Of a stretch of DNA of 64,000 nt, positions 1 through 11,714 are shown piece by piece. The position numbers were made by a program, and so were the translations under genes. The DNA is taken from contig NZ_LUTP01000013.1 in the NCBI RefSeq assembly GCF_002111585.1, forward strand, positions 34,957-98,956, in the 5' to 3' direction. Source of the DNA: Lonsdalea iberica (GTDB taxonomy: Bacteria > Pseudomonadota > Gammaproteobacteria > Enterobacterales > Enterobacteriaceae). Each line of letters begins with the position of its first letter. The stretch's first letter is position 1. The notes below the pieces were generated by a model, which searched no databases, was not told the DNA's origin, and was given only the letters and a program-made list of their open reading frames with translations.

Positions 1-979
1 TTTCAGCGCCAATACGCCAGCCTTTGGACTGCATCAGTTCTAACACATATCGGTCCCCGACCTTTGCTCTGGCGAACGGAATGCCAAGCTGCTTCAGAGC
101 AAGCTCCAGACCCATATTGCTCATTAACGTCCCGACAGCACCACCGCGGAGCTGACCTTGACGAAGGCCTTCGCGTGCGATGATGTACAAAATTTGATCA
201 CCATCGACCTTATTACCCTGGTGGTCGACCATAATCAGGCGATCGCCATCTCCGTCAAAGGCCAAGCCCACATCGGCTTTTTCCGCGAGAACCCGATTCT
301 GAAGCTGTCTTACATCCGTTGCGCCACACTCTTCATTGATGTTCATTCCGTTGGGATTACAACCAAGCGTGATCACCGTCGCGCCCAATTCTCTCAATAC
401 GCTGGGCGCAATGTGATAAGTCGCGCCGTTGGCGCAATCCACCACGACTTTGAGGCCGTTAAGGTTAAGCTCGCTCGGGAAGGAGCCTTTGCAGAATTCG
501 ATGTAACGACCTGCCGCATCTACAATTCGACTTGCTTTACCGAGCTCGGAAGACTCGACGCAGGTGATGGCCTTCTCCATTTCGGCTTCGATCGCTTCCT
601 CAACTTCGTCAGGCAATTTGGTGCCGTCGATGGAAAAGAACTTGATGCCGTTATCGTAGAACGGATTATGGGAAGCCGAGATCACGATGCCGGCTTCAGC
701 CCTGAAGGTGCGAGTCAAATAGGCTACAGCGGGCGTTGGCATCGGCCCCGTGAAGGATGCTGATAATCCCGCGGCAGCCAGGCCGGCTTCCAACGCAGAT
801 TCGAGCATATAACCCGAAATTCGGGTGTCTTTACCGATGATGATCTTTCTGGAGCCGTGCCGAGCCAAAACCTTTCCGGCCGCCCAGCCCAGCTTTAATA
901 CGAAATCGGGGGTAATGGGAGAGTCACCGACTTTGCCACGAATACCGTCAGTACCAAAATATTTACGGCTGCTCGTCAT
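1..979 (-). CDS. glmM: Phosphoglucosamine mutase GlmM (C-terminus cut by window edge)
   Basis: Converts glucosamine-6-phosphate to glucosamine-1-phosphate in the cytoplasm, on the route to UDP-GlcNAc for peptidoglycan and LPS. Reading the minus strand from the ATG at 979 gives an N-terminus [19 protein letters not shown], the catalytic phosphoserine motif SASHNP near residue 102 and the metal-binding loop DGDGDR, all diagnostic of the alpha-D-phosphohexomutase family. About 326 of the usual ~445 residues lie in the window; the rest runs off the left edge. folP ends only 3 bases upstream of the start, so the two are almost certainly one transcript, as in E. coli folP-glmM. Identification is secure. 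Confidence 0.96.
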   Translation of the reverse strand, partial: MTSSRKYFGTDGIRGKVGDSPITPDFVLKLGWAAGKVLARHGSRKIIIGKDTRISGYMLESALEAGLAAAGLSASFTGPMPTPAVAYLTRTFRAEAGIVISASHNPFYDNGIKFFSIDGTKLPDEVEEAIEAEMEKAITCVESSELGKASRIVDAAGRYIEFCKGSFPSELNLNGLKVVVDCANGATYHIAPSVLRELGATVITLGCNPNGMNINEECGATDVRQLQNRVLAEKADVGLAFDGDGDRLIMVDHQGNKVDGDQILYIIAREGLRQGQLRGGAVGTLMSNMGLELALKQLGIPFARAKVGDRYVLELMQSKGWRIGAE

Positions 980-982
980 CTT

Positions 983-1816
983 TTATTCCTTAGCTGAAAG
1001 TGTAGCTTCAACAACACGCATAGCATCCACGGTTGCTTTTACGTCATGAACACGAATGATTCGCGCTCCCTTTAGCGCAGCAATGACTGCGCAGGCGACA
1101 CTGCCATAAACACGTTCTTTAGGCGGAACATTGAGCAGTTGGCCAATCATTGATTTTCTGGACATCCCCACCAATAGGGGTAAACCGAATTGATGCAGGC
1201 TTTCCATTTGAGCCAGCAGGCTGTAGTTGTGCTGCAAGTTTTTGCCAAACCCAAATCCGGGATCGAGTAATATTTGCTCGCGAGGAATTCCTGCAGTCGC
1301 GCAGCGACTGAGATGATGCTCAAAAAAGGTGAAAACATCCTTCATCAGGTCATCATAGTGCGGAGCCTGTTGCATCGTCTGCGGCATTCCTTGCATATGC
1401 ATCAGACATACGGGCAGTTGTGTCGCGGCGGCGGCATCCAACGCGCCCTTTTCCTGCAAAGAGCGCACATCGTTAATGAGATGCGCTCCAGCGGCAGCCG
1501 CCGCGGTGATCACTTCCGGTTTTGAGGTGTCGACGGATATCCATACCTCAAAACGCTGCGATAACGCTTCTACGACGGGGACGACGCGATCCAGCTCTTC
1601 CGCGACGCTGACTTCATCCGCACCAGGCCGTGTTGACTCGCCGCCGACATCAATAAATGTTGCGCCAGCCATGACCATATCCTGTGCATGAAACAGCGCT
1701 TTATCGAGAGTATTGTGTTGGCCGCCATCGGAAAACGAATCCGGTGTCACATTCAAGATGCCCATCACCTGCGGGCAGGAGAGATCAATGACCGATCCCC
1801 GAGCGTTCAATTTCAT
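983..1816 (-). CDS. folP: Dihydropteroate synthase FolP
   Basis: Condenses p-aminobenzoate with 6-hydroxymethyl-dihydropterin diphosphate to make dihydropteroate in folate synthesis; it is the sulfonamide target. The 277-residue product has the family signatures GILNVTPDSFSDGG near residue 19, DVGGESTRPGA near residue 56, the central DPGFGFGK motif and the C-terminal GMSRKSMIG phosphate-binding segment, all within a TIM barrel of normal length (E. coli 282). It lies between ftsH (upstream) and glmM (downstream), all leftward. A hairpin at 1873-1897 separates it from ftsH and may partly terminate or attenuate read-through. Nothing unusual seen. Confidence 0.97.
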   Translation of the reverse strand: MKLNARGSVIDLSCPQVMGILNVTPDSFSDGGQHNTLDKALFHAQDMVMAGATFIDVGGESTRPGADEVSVAEELDRVVPVVEALSQRFEVWISVDTSKPEVITAAAAAGAHLINDVRSLQEKGALDAAAATQLPVCLMHMQGMPQTMQQAPHYDDLMKDVFTFFEHHLSRCATAGIPREQILLDPGFGFGKNLQHNYSLLAQMESLHQFGLPLLVGMSRKSMIGQLLNVPPKERVYGSVACAVIAALKGARIIRVHDVKATVDAMRVVEATLSAKE

Positions 1817-1872
1817 TCCTTCTTCCTCAAAACCACAGCCCGCCCATGCTGCTATGCCTGGACGTAATCAGC

Positions 1873-1897
1873 AAAAAACCCCGGCAAGCCGGGGTTT
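1873..1897 (-). terminator. ftsH-folP intergenic terminator or attenuator
   Basis: A perfect 10-bp stem (AAACCCCGGC / GCCGGGGTTT) with a 2-base loop, followed on the minus strand by a run of T residues. It sits just downstream of ftsH in the direction of transcription and before folP, so it should end part of the ftsH transcript. Confidence 0.75.
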
Positions 1898-1942
1898 ATA
1901 AACTACTGGTGTCAGTTTCAGCAACACGCTGTCACACCGCGC

Positions 1943-3889
1943 TTACTTGTCGCTCAACGGACCTGACATAGAGTTGCCCGTGCCTGGCTTCTCCGGTTCA
2001 TCAACCGGGGTCGGCGCATTAGGCGTTCCGCTATCATCAGAGTTGTTATTGTTGGACGAAGGTTCTTCCCAGCCAGCCGGCGGACGAACATCCTTGCGCC
2101 CCATCAGATCATCAATCTGCGGCGCATCAATGGTTTCATATTTCATCAACGCATCCTTCATGGAATGCAGGATATCCATATTCGCCATCAACAATTCGCG
2201 AGCACGCTGATAGTTGCGTTCGATCAAGGCTTTAACTTCCTGATCGATGATGCGGGCCGTTTCATCTGACATGTGTTTCGCTTTCGCCACGGAGCGTCCA
2301 AGGAATACTTCCCCTTCTTCTTCCGCGTAGAGCAACGGTCCCAGCTTTTCTGAGAAGCCCCACTGCGTCACCATGTTACGAGCAATAGAGGTTGCGACTT
2401 TGATGTCGTTAGACGCCCCCGTCGAAACATGCTCAGAACCATAAATGATCTCTTCAGCCAGACGACCGCCGTATAGCGTTGAAATCTGGCTTTCAAGCTT
2501 CTGGCGACTGGCGCTAATGGCATCGCCTTCCGGCAGGAAGAAAGTCACGCCCAGTGCCCGGCCGCGCGGGATAATAGTCACTTTATGCACAGGATCGTGC
2601 TCTGGCACCAAACGTCCGATGATGGCGTGGCCCGCTTCGTGATAAGCAGTCGACTCTTTTTGAGATTCCGTCATCACCATAGACCGACGTTCTGCACCCA
2701 TCATGATCTTATCTTTGGCTTTCTCGAATTCGACCATGGAGACAACACGCTTGCTGCCGCGTGCGGCAAATAATGCGGCTTCATTGACCAGGTTAGCCAA
2801 GTCGGCACCGGAGAACCCAGGTGTGCCGCGGGCAATCACAGAAGCATCAATATCTGGTGATAGAGGAACGCGACGCATGTGGACTTTAAGAATCTGTTCA
2901 CGACCACGGACATCCGGCAGCCCTACTACAACCTGACGGTCGAAACGACCAGGCCGCAGCAGCGCAGGGTCAAGCACATCAGGTCGGTTGGTTGCAGCAA
3001 TGACGATAATACCTTCATTACCTTCGAACCCGTCCATTTCCACCAGCATCTGGTTCAGCGTCTGCTCACGTTCGTCGTGACCGCCGCCCAAGCCGGCGCC
3101 GCGCTGACGACCAACAGCATCAATTTCATCAATGAAGATGATACACGGCGCCGCTTTTTTCGCTTGTTCGAACATGTCACGAACGCGGGATGCGCCCACG
3201 CCCACGAACATTTCGACGAAATCAGAACCGGAAATCGTAAAGAATGGGACTTTCGCTTCGCCCGCGATAGCTTTAGCCAGCAAGGTTTTACCGGTACCTG
3301 GAGGGCCGACCATCAGCACGCCTTTCGGTATCTTGCCGCCCAGCTTCTGGAAACGGCTAGGCTCACGCAGGTACTCGACCAGCTCGGCCACTTCTTCTTT
3401 GGCCTCATCACATCCGGCAACGTCCGCAAACGTCGTTTTGATCTGGTCTTCGGTGAGCATGCGTGCTTTGCTTTTGCCGAACGACATGGCACCTTTGCCA
3501 CCACCGCCCTGCATTTGACGCATGAAGAAAATCCAGACGCCGATCAGCAGAAGCATCGGGAACCATGAGATAAAGATAGAAGCCAGCAGACTCGGTTCTT
3601 CTGGGGGTTCGCCGACTACTTTTACGTTTTTAGTCAGAAGGTTATCCAGCAACTTGGGATCGTTGACAGGAATATAGGTCGTGTATCGGTTGCTGTCTTT
3701 TTTGACCACAGTGATCTCACGCCCATTGATTCGTGCTTCACGGACCTGATCCTGATTCACTTCAGTTAAAAAGGTTGAATAATCCACCCTACGGCCATTC
3801 GACTCGCTGGGCCCAAAGCTCTGGAATACAGACATCAGCACAACTGCGATGACTAACCAGAGAATCAGGTTTTTCGCCATGTCACTCAA
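1943..3889 (-). CDS. ftsH: ATP-dependent zinc metalloprotease FtsH
   Basis: Membrane-anchored AAA+ protease that degrades LpxC, sigma-32 and misassembled membrane proteins. The 648-residue product shows two N-terminal membrane segments (about residues 8-23 and 104-126) flanking a periplasmic domain, a Walker A motif GPPGTGKT near residue 195, Walker B IIFIDEID, the second region of homology around ATNRPDVLD, and the zinc-protease motif HEAGH near residue 417. The last ~45 residues are low-complexity (Asn/Ser/Pro), as usual. The start MSDMAKNL could instead be the internal Met at residue 4. It lies 47 bases downstream of rlmE in the same direction, the standard rlmE-ftsH pair that is heat-shock controlled in E. 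coli. Confidence 0.98.
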   Translation of the reverse strand: MSDMAKNLILWLVIAVVLMSVFQSFGPSESNGRRVDYSTFLTEVNQDQVREARINGREITVVKKDSNRYTTYIPVNDPKLLDNLLTKNVKVVGEPPEEPSLLASIFISWFPMLLLIGVWIFFMRQMQGGGGKGAMSFGKSKARMLTEDQIKTTFADVAGCDEAKEEVAELVEYLREPSRFQKLGGKIPKGVLMVGPPGTGKTLLAKAIAGEAKVPFFTISGSDFVEMFVGVGASRVRDMFEQAKKAAPCIIFIDEIDAVGRQRGAGLGGGHDEREQTLNQMLVEMDGFEGNEGIIVIAATNRPDVLDPALLRPGRFDRQVVVGLPDVRGREQILKVHMRRVPLSPDIDASVIARGTPGFSGADLANLVNEAALFAARGSKRVVSMVEFEKAKDKIMMGAERRSMVMTESQKESTAYHEAGHAIIGRLVPEHDPVHKVTIIPRGRALGVTFFLPEGDAISASRQKLESQISTLYGGRLAEEIIYGSEHVSTGASNDIKVATSIARNMVTQWGFSEKLGPLLYAEEEGEVFLGRSVAKAKHMSDETARIIDQEVKALIERNYQRARELLMANMDILHSMKDALMKYETIDAPQIDDLMGRKDVRPPAGWEEPSSNNNNSDDSGTPNAPTPVDEPEKPGTGNSMSGPLSDK

Positions 3890-3936
3890 GGGATTAACCT
3901 CATATTACAACTGTGTTAAAAAATAGCGTAAGGGTA

Positions 3937-4566
3937 CTACAGTTTACGCCCTGTCGCTACAATGTACACCTCGCGGGACCTGGCCCGGGAGGATTCAGGC
4001 TTACGCGTCTTCACCGTCGTAAACAGGGATCTTACTTCACGTAAATACTCGTCAAAGCCTTCTCCCTGAAATACTTTAACGACAAAACTGCCGCCCGGAG
4101 CCAAGATATCTCGACACATCTCCAGCGCAAGTTCCACCAGATACATGGAACGCGGAATATCGACTGCCGGAGTACCGCTCATGTTAGGGGCCATGTCGGA
4201 CATCACCACCTGAACTTTCTGATCGCCAACCCTTTCGAGCAACGCTTTCAGTACCATTTCATCGCGGAAGTCGCCCTGAAGAAAGTCGACACCTACGATA
4301 GGATCCATCGGTAAAAGGTCGCAGGCAATAATCCGCCCTTTACCACCAATTTGACTGACGACATACTGCGACCAGCCGCCTGGAGCGGCCCCCAAGTCCA
4401 CCACGGTCATGCCGGGTTTGAACAGTTTGTCGCTCTGCTGTATCGCATCAAGTTTAAACCAAGCGCGTGAGCGAAGCCCTTTTTTCTGCGCTTGCTGCAC
4501 ATATTTATCGCTAAAGTGTTCCTGCAACCAACGACTGGAACTCGCAGAACGCTTTTTGTTAGCCAT
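3937..4566 (-). CDS. rlmE: 23S rRNA 2'-O-ribose U2552 methyltransferase RlmE (FtsJ/RrmJ)
   Basis: Methylates U2552 in the A-loop of 23S rRNA during late 50S assembly. The 209-residue protein matches the family length and keeps the SAM-binding loop [11 protein letters not shown], the catalytic Asp in SDMAPNMSG, the catalytic Lys in [11 protein letters not shown] and the terminal Glu in [10 protein letters not shown], which complete the K-D-K-E tetrad. A basic N-terminus ([10 protein letters not shown]) fits RNA binding. It is the first gene of the leftward rlmE-ftsH unit and is divergent from yhbY. Confidence 0.97.
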   Translation of the reverse strand: MANKKRSASSSRWLQEHFSDKYVQQAQKKGLRSRAWFKLDAIQQSDKLFKPGMTVVDLGAAPGGWSQYVVSQIGGKGRIIACDLLPMDPIVGVDFLQGDFRDEMVLKALLERVGDQKVQVVMSDMAPNMSGTPAVDIPRSMYLVELALEMCRDILAPGGSFVVKVFQGEGFDEYLREVRSLFTTVKTRKPESSRARSREVYIVATGRKL

Positions 4567-4709
4567 CTATTTTCCAACTATTCTTAATTAAAGCGCTTTT
4601 GTCGTACTAAACGTCTCATTGAGCGCCAACCAACCACTCTACAATGGTGATAATGGTGAGATGGCGGTAGAATGACCCGTTTTCAATCCCAACCTAAGCA
4701 AAAAAGACC

Positions 4710-5003
4710 ATGAATCTGAGTAACAAACAAAAACAGCACCTAAAAGGCCTGGCACATCCATTAAAACCAGTTGTCTTGTTAGGCAACAACGGCCTTACCG
4801 AGGGTGTACTGGCTGAGATCGAGCAGGCTTTAGAACATCACGAACTGATCAAAGTAAAAATCGCTGCTGAGGATCGTGAAACCAAAGGGTTAATCGTCGA
4901 AGCGATCCTGCGCGAAGCCAAAGCCGTCAAAGTCCAGGTTATTGGCCATACCTTAGTGCTCTATCGTGCCGCTAAGGAACGGAAAATCGTATTGCCACGA
5001 TAA
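4710..5003 (+). CDS. yhbY: CRM-domain ribosome assembly RNA-binding protein YhbY
   Basis: Small RNA-binding protein associated with pre-50S particles. The 97 residues form a single CRM domain: N-terminal basic segment LSNKQKQHLKGLAHPLKP, the GxxG-type loop LGNNGLTEG near residue 27, and the C-terminal LYRAAKERKIVLPR. Length equals the E. coli protein. It is divergent from rlmE and convergent with greA, with a bidirectional hairpin at 5063-5090 between them. Confidence 0.95.
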   Translation: MNLSNKQKQHLKGLAHPLKPVVLLGNNGLTEGVLAEIEQALEHHELIKVKIAAEDRETKGLIVEAILREAKAVKVQVIGHTLVLYRAAKERKIVLPR

Positions 5004-5062
5004 CATTTTTTACCTCAGGTTACTTTGCATTGACTGCAAAGTGCCATGACCTCTGGTAAGAG

Positions 5063-5090
5063 AAAAGGCCGCGTGCGGCCTTTTGCTTTT
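5063..5090. terminator. Bidirectional terminator between yhbY and greA
   Basis: Stem AAAAGGCCGC / GCGGCCTTTT with a 2-base loop and T-rich sequence after it on the plus strand, A-rich before it. It lies between two convergent genes, so it can serve both. Confidence 0.85.
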
Positions 5091-5120
5091 CTTTACAAAT
5101 ACTGTCGATATCACGAGCAA

Positions 5121-5597
5121 TCAAAGGTACTCGACCTTCAAAATCTCATATTCCACCAGCCCCCCGGGGGTGTTGATGGCGACGATGTCGTCTTCTTCTT
5201 TGCCGATTAAGCCGCGCGCGATGGGCGAGTTAACCGAGATCAGATTTTGTTTGAAGTCAGCCTCATCATCACCAACGATGCGATAGGTCTGTTCTTCTTC
5301 TGTATCGACATTCATCACTGTAACAGTGGAGCCGAAAATAACACGACCGTTAGCGGCCATTTTGGTGACGTCGATCACCTGAGCGTTTGAAAGCTTCGCT
5401 TCGATTTCCTGAATACGGCCTTCGCAGAACCCTTGCTGTTCACGGGCTGCATGGTATTCCGCATTCTCTTTCAGGTCACCGTGTTCGCGCGCATCAGCAA
5501 TCGCCGAAATGATTTCTGGTCGGCGAACCATTTTCAGATACTCAAGCTCTTCGCGTAACTTTTCAGCGCCACGTAACGTCATCGGAAACTGTTTCAT
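5121..5597 (-). CDS. greA: Transcription elongation factor GreA
   Basis: Rescues backtracked RNA polymerase by stimulating transcript cleavage. The 158-residue product has an N-terminal antiparallel coiled coil (about residues 1-75) whose tip carries the acidic pair in [17 protein letters not shown], and a C-terminal globular domain ending [11 protein letters not shown]. Family length is exact. It is divergent from dacB; the 267-base gap holds both promoters. Confidence 0.97.
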   Translation of the reverse strand: MKQFPMTLRGAEKLREELEYLKMVRRPEIISAIADAREHGDLKENAEYHAAREQQGFCEGRIQEIEAKLSNAQVIDVTKMAANGRVIFGSTVTVMNVDTEEEQTYRIVGDDEADFKQNLISVNSPIARGLIGKEEDDIVAINTPGGLVEYEILKVEYL

Positions 5598-5864
5598 ATT
5601 GTCTATACCTCTAAAAATCCATAGGACTTAAATCACCGTCTTCCTGACGCGATAGAATTAACGTGCGACGGGGTGTCTTTCTTCTGCAGCGTACCCTGAC
5701 AATTCAAACAAAAGCGGCCCAACCCGGAAATAATTTTTCCAGGGCAGGCTCAGTTTTGCATTTTGATACGTATTTTACCCCAGAGTTCCATGGGGATCAT
5801 CGTTTACTTTAGCCCACCTTGGGCCGTAGTATTGCCACACGTTACCCTGTGCTAAACCGAGATT

Positions 5865-7298
5865 ATGCGTTTTTCATCTATTGTTACCGGCCTTCTCTGC
5901 ACCTGTATTCTGCATACTGCCTCGGCTGCCGCCCCGGTAGAAGACTATATACAATACCTGCCTGACGGCGCCAATCTGGCGTTAGTGGTGCAGAAAGTGG
6001 GGGCGCCGTCTCCCGTGCTTGATTATCACAGCCAACAAATGGCGCTCCCGGCCAGCACGCAAAAAGTCATTACTGCATTGGCGGCATTACTCCAGCTCGG
6101 TCCTGACTTTCGATTCATAACGACAATGGAAAGCACAGGCTCTGTCAGTAACGGCGTTTTGCGTGGAAATCTGATCGTGCGTTTCAGCGGCGATCCAACG
6201 TTGAAACGCCAGCAGATTCGTTCCATGGTACAGGGATTGAAAAAAAATGGTATCCGCGAAATTACCGGCGACGTGCTGATCGATACTTCCGTATTCGCCA
6301 GTCATGACAAAGCACCCGGCTGGCCGTGGAACGATATGACGCAGTGTTTTAGCGCGCCCCCGGCCGCCGCCATCGTCGATAGAAACTGCTTCTCGGTATC
6401 GCTCTACAGCGCCCCTAATGCCGGTGACAATGCTTTTATTCGCGTAGCGTCTTATTACCCCGTTCAGATGTTTAGCGAAGTCAGAACGCTCGCGAAAGGC
6501 TCAGCCGATGCGCAATATTGCGAACTTGATGTTGTTCCGGGAGAACTAAATCGTTTTACCCTTACCGGCTGCTTAACGCAGCGCCCAGACCCCCTCCCCC
6601 TGGCATTTGCCATTCAGGATGGCGGAAGCTATGCCGGCGCAATCGTGAAAGACGAATTGATGGAAGCGGATATCCGTATCGGCGGCAGCCTGCGTAGGCA
6701 AACCCGGCCGGGAATAACGGGACCAATTTTGGCACAGACGCAGTCCGCCTCACTGCATGAACTCCTGACCACCATGCTGAAAAAGTCAGACAACATGATC
6801 GCGGACACCGTCTTTCGCACCATCGGGCATGAACGATTCAATGTGCCTGGCACCTGGCGGGCAGGCTCGGATGCGGTGCGTCAGATCTTAAGGCAGAAAG
6901 CGGGCGTCGATCTTGGCAACAGCATCATCGTGGATGGCTCCGGGTTGTCGCGCCACAACCTCCTTGCCCCCGCCACCATGATGCAGGTGCTGCAATACAT
7001 CGCTCAGCACGATAATGAGTTGAACTACATCAAGATGCTGCCGTTGGCGGGATATGACGGCACGCTTCGCTATCGGGGCGGATTACATGAAGCAGGCGTA
7101 GACGGCAAGGTTTCAGCAAAAACGGGAGCGTTGCAGGGCGTATACAACCTGGCTGGGTTTATCACGACGTCCAGCGGTCAGAGAATGGCCTTCGTCCAGT
7201 ATCTCTCCGGGTACTCCGCCGATGACCAGAAAACGCGTCGTGTTCCACTGGTTCGCTTTGAGAGCAGACTCTACAAGGATATTTACCAGAACAATTAA
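5865..7298 (+). CDS. dacB: D-alanyl-D-alanine carboxypeptidase/endopeptidase DacB (PBP4)
   Basis: Periplasmic class C penicillin-binding protein that trims pentapeptides and cuts D-Ala-mDAP cross-links. The first 22 residues are a signal peptide (SIVTGLLCTCILHTASAAA). The three active-site motifs are present: STQK at S64-K67, SDN at S308, and KTG at K419. The 477-residue length and the insertion between the first two motifs match E. coli PBP4. It is divergent from greA and convergent with obgE. Confidence 0.96.
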   Translation: MRFSSIVTGLLCTCILHTASAAAPVEDYIQYLPDGANLALVVQKVGAPSPVLDYHSQQMALPASTQKVITALAALLQLGPDFRFITTMESTGSVSNGVLRGNLIVRFSGDPTLKRQQIRSMVQGLKKNGIREITGDVLIDTSVFASHDKAPGWPWNDMTQCFSAPPAAAIVDRNCFSVSLYSAPNAGDNAFIRVASYYPVQMFSEVRTLAKGSADAQYCELDVVPGELNRFTLTGCLTQRPDPLPLAFAIQDGGSYAGAIVKDELMEADIRIGGSLRRQTRPGITGPILAQTQSASLHELLTTMLKKSDNMIADTVFRTIGHERFNVPGTWRAGSDAVRQILRQKAGVDLGNSIIVDGSGLSRHNLLAPATMMQVLQYIAQHDNELNYIKMLPLAGYDGTLRYRGGLHEAGVDGKVSAKTGALQGVYNLAGFITTSSGQRMAFVQYLSGYSADDQKTRRVPLVRFESRLYKDIYQNN

Positions 7299-7325
7299 AG
7301 CGCGTGAGCGCCTAGATAAAAAACA

Positions 7326-7351
7326 CCCTTATCTGCATAAGCAGATAAGGG
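7326..7351 (-). terminator. Terminator of the rplU-rpmA-yhbE-obgE operon
   Basis: Perfect 11-bp stem CCCTTATCTGC / GCAGATAAGGG with a 4-base loop. On the minus strand it is followed by a T run (the A run at about 7318-7325), so it is oriented to stop leftward transcription coming from obgE. Confidence 0.8.
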
Positions 7352-7375
7352 TAACTGATACAACAAGCAAACTTT

Positions 7376-7415
7376 TATTATTCGTGAACAACATCTATTA
7401 TTCGTGAACAACATC
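7376..7415. repeat. Two tandem 20-bp repeats beside the obgE stop codon
   Basis: The unit TATTATTCGTGAACAACATC occurs twice back to back (7376-7395 and 7396-7415) with no mismatch, ending 4 bases before the obgE stop codon. It looks like a recent slippage duplication in the 3' untranslated region. Confidence 0.9.
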
Positions 7416-7419
7416 GGGC

Positions 7420-8646
<1,227 letters not shown>

Positions 8647-8838
8647 TTATTGGTTCTCTTTGGCGTAACTCTTTGATTTTATAAAGGACAGCTATTGAAG
8701 CCATCCGTCACTGAAAACGACGCAGTCAGAACCATCACGGTAAAATGGGCGCTGATTGTACCTGCTTAGCGCGAAGATTTCACCTGTATTAAAAATAAAC
8801 AGTCATTACGACCCGTGAAGATTGACCGACAAGCTGGC

Positions 8839-9804
8839 TCATTTATCATCTGAATTGATGCCCGGAGCTTTGCTTACCTGCTGTTTTACCGGGAAAAAAC
8901 GATGCCCAATCGCTGAAAACATCGCCCCAGCCACGACCACAAAAGCACCGATGTAACCAATAAAATTGAGCGAGAGAGGAGTAAAGACCGAAGGCCACCC
9001 CAATGCCAATAAATCGGAAAACAACAACGTGAACAAGGGGGTTAGCGTAATAATGGCGCTGACCTGAGCCGCCTGCCATCGCGCCATCGCCTCTGCCAGC
9101 GCACCATAACCTACAACCGTGTTTACGCCGCAAAATAACAGGCATATCAGTTGCCAACTACTCATTTGAAACACGACGCCGGGTTTTGCTATCGGCGTAA
9201 TAAAAATTACGCACAGTACATAGAGCAGAAACAGCAGCTGTTGGGATGACAGACGTCGTAGAAGGACTTTCTGAGCGACGCCATAAGTGACCCAGACCGT
9301 AGCGGCCCCCACACCTAATAACACGCCCAAGGTGTAATCACTCAATCGAGTAAAAATCTCAATCAGGCTGGTATTAAAAAACATCAACAAACCGCTTAAT
9401 AGCGTGATCGCGCCAATCACCTGCGTCACCCGCATCTTTTCTTTTAGAATGAGAACGCTGGCAAACATCATCCCAACGGGAGAGAGTTGGCCGATGACTT
9501 GAGAAGCGGTGGGGCTAAGATATTTTAATGATGAGCTGAACAGGACAAAGTTACCCAGCAGCCCGCAAGTTGCGATAAGCAGCAATATCCACCAGCGCCG
9601 ACGCCGCAGCAAACGAAATCGGGGTATCGTCCCTTTGAAGTAGATAAGGATAAAAAGCCCGAACGCAGCCATCAGAAATCGATACCAAACAACGGTATAC
9701 GGATCCATAACACTCAAAACTTGCTTCATGGCGATAGGCAAAGCGCCCCAGCAAACAGCCGTGGTTAAAGCCAGAGAAAGCCCCAAGCCTGCATTCTGTT
9801 TCAT
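8839..9804 (-). CDS. yhbE: EamA/DMT-family inner-membrane transporter YhbE
   Basis: Predicted drug/metabolite transporter; substrate not known. The 321 residues contain about ten hydrophobic segments arranged as two EamA repeats, for example TAVCWGALPIAMKQVL near the N-terminus and the matching GVGAATVWVTYGVAQKVLL in the middle. Length equals E. coli YhbE, and the position between rpmA and obgE is the same. It is 93 bases downstream of rpmA, beyond a terminator-like hairpin, so its expression is probably read-through. Confidence 0.92.
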   Translation of the reverse strand: MKQNAGLGLSLALTTAVCWGALPIAMKQVLSVMDPYTVVWYRFLMAAFGLFILIYFKGTIPRFRLLRRRRWWILLLIATCGLLGNFVLFSSSLKYLSPTASQVIGQLSPVGMMFASVLILKEKMRVTQVIGAITLLSGLLMFFNTSLIEIFTRLSDYTLGVLLGVGAATVWVTYGVAQKVLLRRLSSQQLLFLLYVLCVIFITPIAKPGVVFQMSSWQLICLLFCGVNTVVGYGALAEAMARWQAAQVSAIITLTPLFTLLFSDLLALGWPSVFTPLSLNFIGYIGAFVVVAGAMFSAIGHRFFPVKQQVSKAPGINSDDK

Positions 9805-9846
9805 AGCGTTATCCGCAGCGGATGATGTTTACAGTATTGCCAAACG

Positions 9847-9874
9847 AAAAAAGCCCTGCAACATGTGCAGGGCT
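9847..9874 (-). terminator. Terminator downstream of rpmA
   Basis: Stem AGCCCTGCA / TGCAGGGCT, loop of 5 bases, followed on the minus strand by a T run. It lies between rpmA and yhbE and should limit transcription of yhbE and obgE relative to the ribosomal genes. Confidence 0.85.
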
Positions 9875-9897
9875 TTTATAAGGCTTAAAAACTGTAA

Positions 9898-10155
9898 TTA
9901 TTCAGCAACGATGCTGATAAATTTACGGTTTTTAGGGCCTTTGATTTCGAACTGAACTTTTCCGTTAGACAGTGCAAACAGCGTGTGGTCTTTACCACAA
10001 CCAACGTTAGTGCCTGCATGGAACTTAGTACCACGCTGACGAACGATGATGCTGCCTGCCAGAACGGATTCACCGCCGAAACGTTTTACGCCCAGGCGTT
10101 TGCTTTCTGAGTCACGGCCGTTACGAGTGGAACCGCCAGCTTTTTTATGTGCCAT
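9898..10155 (-). CDS. rpmA: 50S ribosomal protein L27
   Basis: Ribosomal protein whose N-terminal tail reaches the peptidyl transferase centre. The 85-residue product begins [20 protein letters not shown] and contains [15 protein letters not shown], both diagnostic of L27. It follows rplU by 18 bases in the conserved L21-L27 operon. Confidence 0.98.
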   Translation of the reverse strand: MAHKKAGGSTRNGRDSESKRLGVKRFGGESVLAGSIIVRQRGTKFHAGTNVGCGKDHTLFALSNGKVQFEIKGPKNRKFISIVAE

Positions 10156-10173
10156 TATTCGCTCTCCTAAGAC

Positions 10174-10509
<336 letters not shown>

Positions 10510-10742
10510 CTATTGATTTTGGAAGTGCGCTATAAATATTCACAATAGGGCGCGAATTCTACGCAAAAATCCGAAGCATGACAAGTGCAGAATTGAGCAA
10601 CATGAAGAAAAAGGATACAAGCCATTAACTGCCGTTTATCTGCGTCATTTTTCAAGTACAATCACCCCAACCTTTTCTTATTTAACGCCGATCAAGAACA
10701 TCAGTACGGCGATAGCGTTGAAGAAATCAGCTGGCAGAAACA

Positions 10743-11714
10743 ATGAATCTAGAACAAATCACAGCGTTGAGCTCCCAGGATATGTCCGCCGTTAATACGA
10801 TTATCCTGGAACATCTGTCCTCCGATGTCGCGCTTATCAATCAGTTGGGCCATTACATTGTCAGCGGCGGTGGGAAACGTATTCGGCCAATGATTGCTGT
10901 TCTGGCTGCCAGAGCTTTAGCCTATCAGGGCGACAAGCACGTTACCGTTGCGGCGTTAATTGAATTCATCCACACCGCTACCCTGCTGCACGACGACGTT
11001 GTCGATGAATCTGACATGCGTCGGGGAAAAGCAACAGCAAATGCCGCCTTTGGCAACGCTGCCAGCGTCTTAGTCGGCGACTTTATCTATACACGCGCTT
11101 TTCAGATGATGACAGGGCTTGGTTCGTTGCAGGTTCTCACAGTGATGTCCGATGCGGTCAACGTCATCGCAGAAGGCGAGGTATTGCAGTTGATGAACTG
11201 TAACGATCCTGATATCACCGAAGACAGCTACATGCGTGTGATTTATAGCAAAACGGCACGCCTATTCGAAGCCGCCTCTCAGTCTTCCGCTATTCTGGCC
11301 GGCGCGACCGTTGAGCAAGAGAAAGCGTTAAGGGACTACGGACGTTATTTGGGAACCGCATTCCAGCTTATTGACGACTTGCTGGATTACAGCGCTGACG
11401 GCGAGACGCTGGGCAAAAATACCGGTGACGACCTTAACGAAGGCAAACCTACTTTACCGCTGCTGCATGCCATGCGTCATGGCACCCCAGAACAAAGCGC
11501 TATGATCCGTGAGGCGATTGAACACGGCAATGGCCGTCATTTGCTGACCCCGGTGCTTACGGCGATGCAGAAGTGCGGCTCTCTCGGCTACACACGCCAG
11601 CGAGCGGAAGAAGAAGCAGACAAAGCCATCAGCGTCCTGCAATGTCTGCCAGAAACCCCTTATCGCCTTGCCTTGGAAGGGTTGGCGCACATGGCCGTTC
11701 AGCGAGAGTTCTGA
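10743..11714 (+). CDS. ispB: Octaprenyl diphosphate synthase IspB
   Basis: Elongates farnesyl diphosphate to C40 octaprenyl diphosphate, the side chain of ubiquinone-8 and menaquinone-8. The 323-residue protein contains both Asp-rich motifs of trans-prenyltransferases, DDVVDESD near residue 84 and DDLLDYSAD near residue 211, plus GGGKRIRP near the N-terminus. It supplies the prenyl donor for UbiA, whose gene is also in this window. Its 3' end overlaps the 3' end of the convergent Mu-repressor-like gene by 16 bases, so no terminator separates them. Confidence 0.97.
   Translation: MNLEQITALSSQDMSAVNTIILEHLSSDVALINQLGHYIVSGGGKRIRPMIAVLAARALAYQGDKHVTVAALIEFIHTATLLHDDVVDESDMRRGKATANAAFGNAASVLVGDFIYTRAFQMMTGLGSLQVLTVMSDAVNVIAEGEVLQLMNCNDPDITEDSYMRVIYSKTARLFEAASQSSAILAGATVEQEKALRDYGRYLGTAFQLIDDLLDYSADGETLGKNTGDDLNEGKPTLPLLHAMRHGTPEQSAMIREAIEHGNGRHLLTPVLTAMQKCGSLGYTRQRAEEEADKAISVLQCLPETPYRLALEGLAHMAVQREF

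Noticed and set aside
158..763. A 201-codon plus-strand frame at the left edge
   Set aside because: It is antisense to glmM, whose protein sequence is unmistakable on the minus strand.
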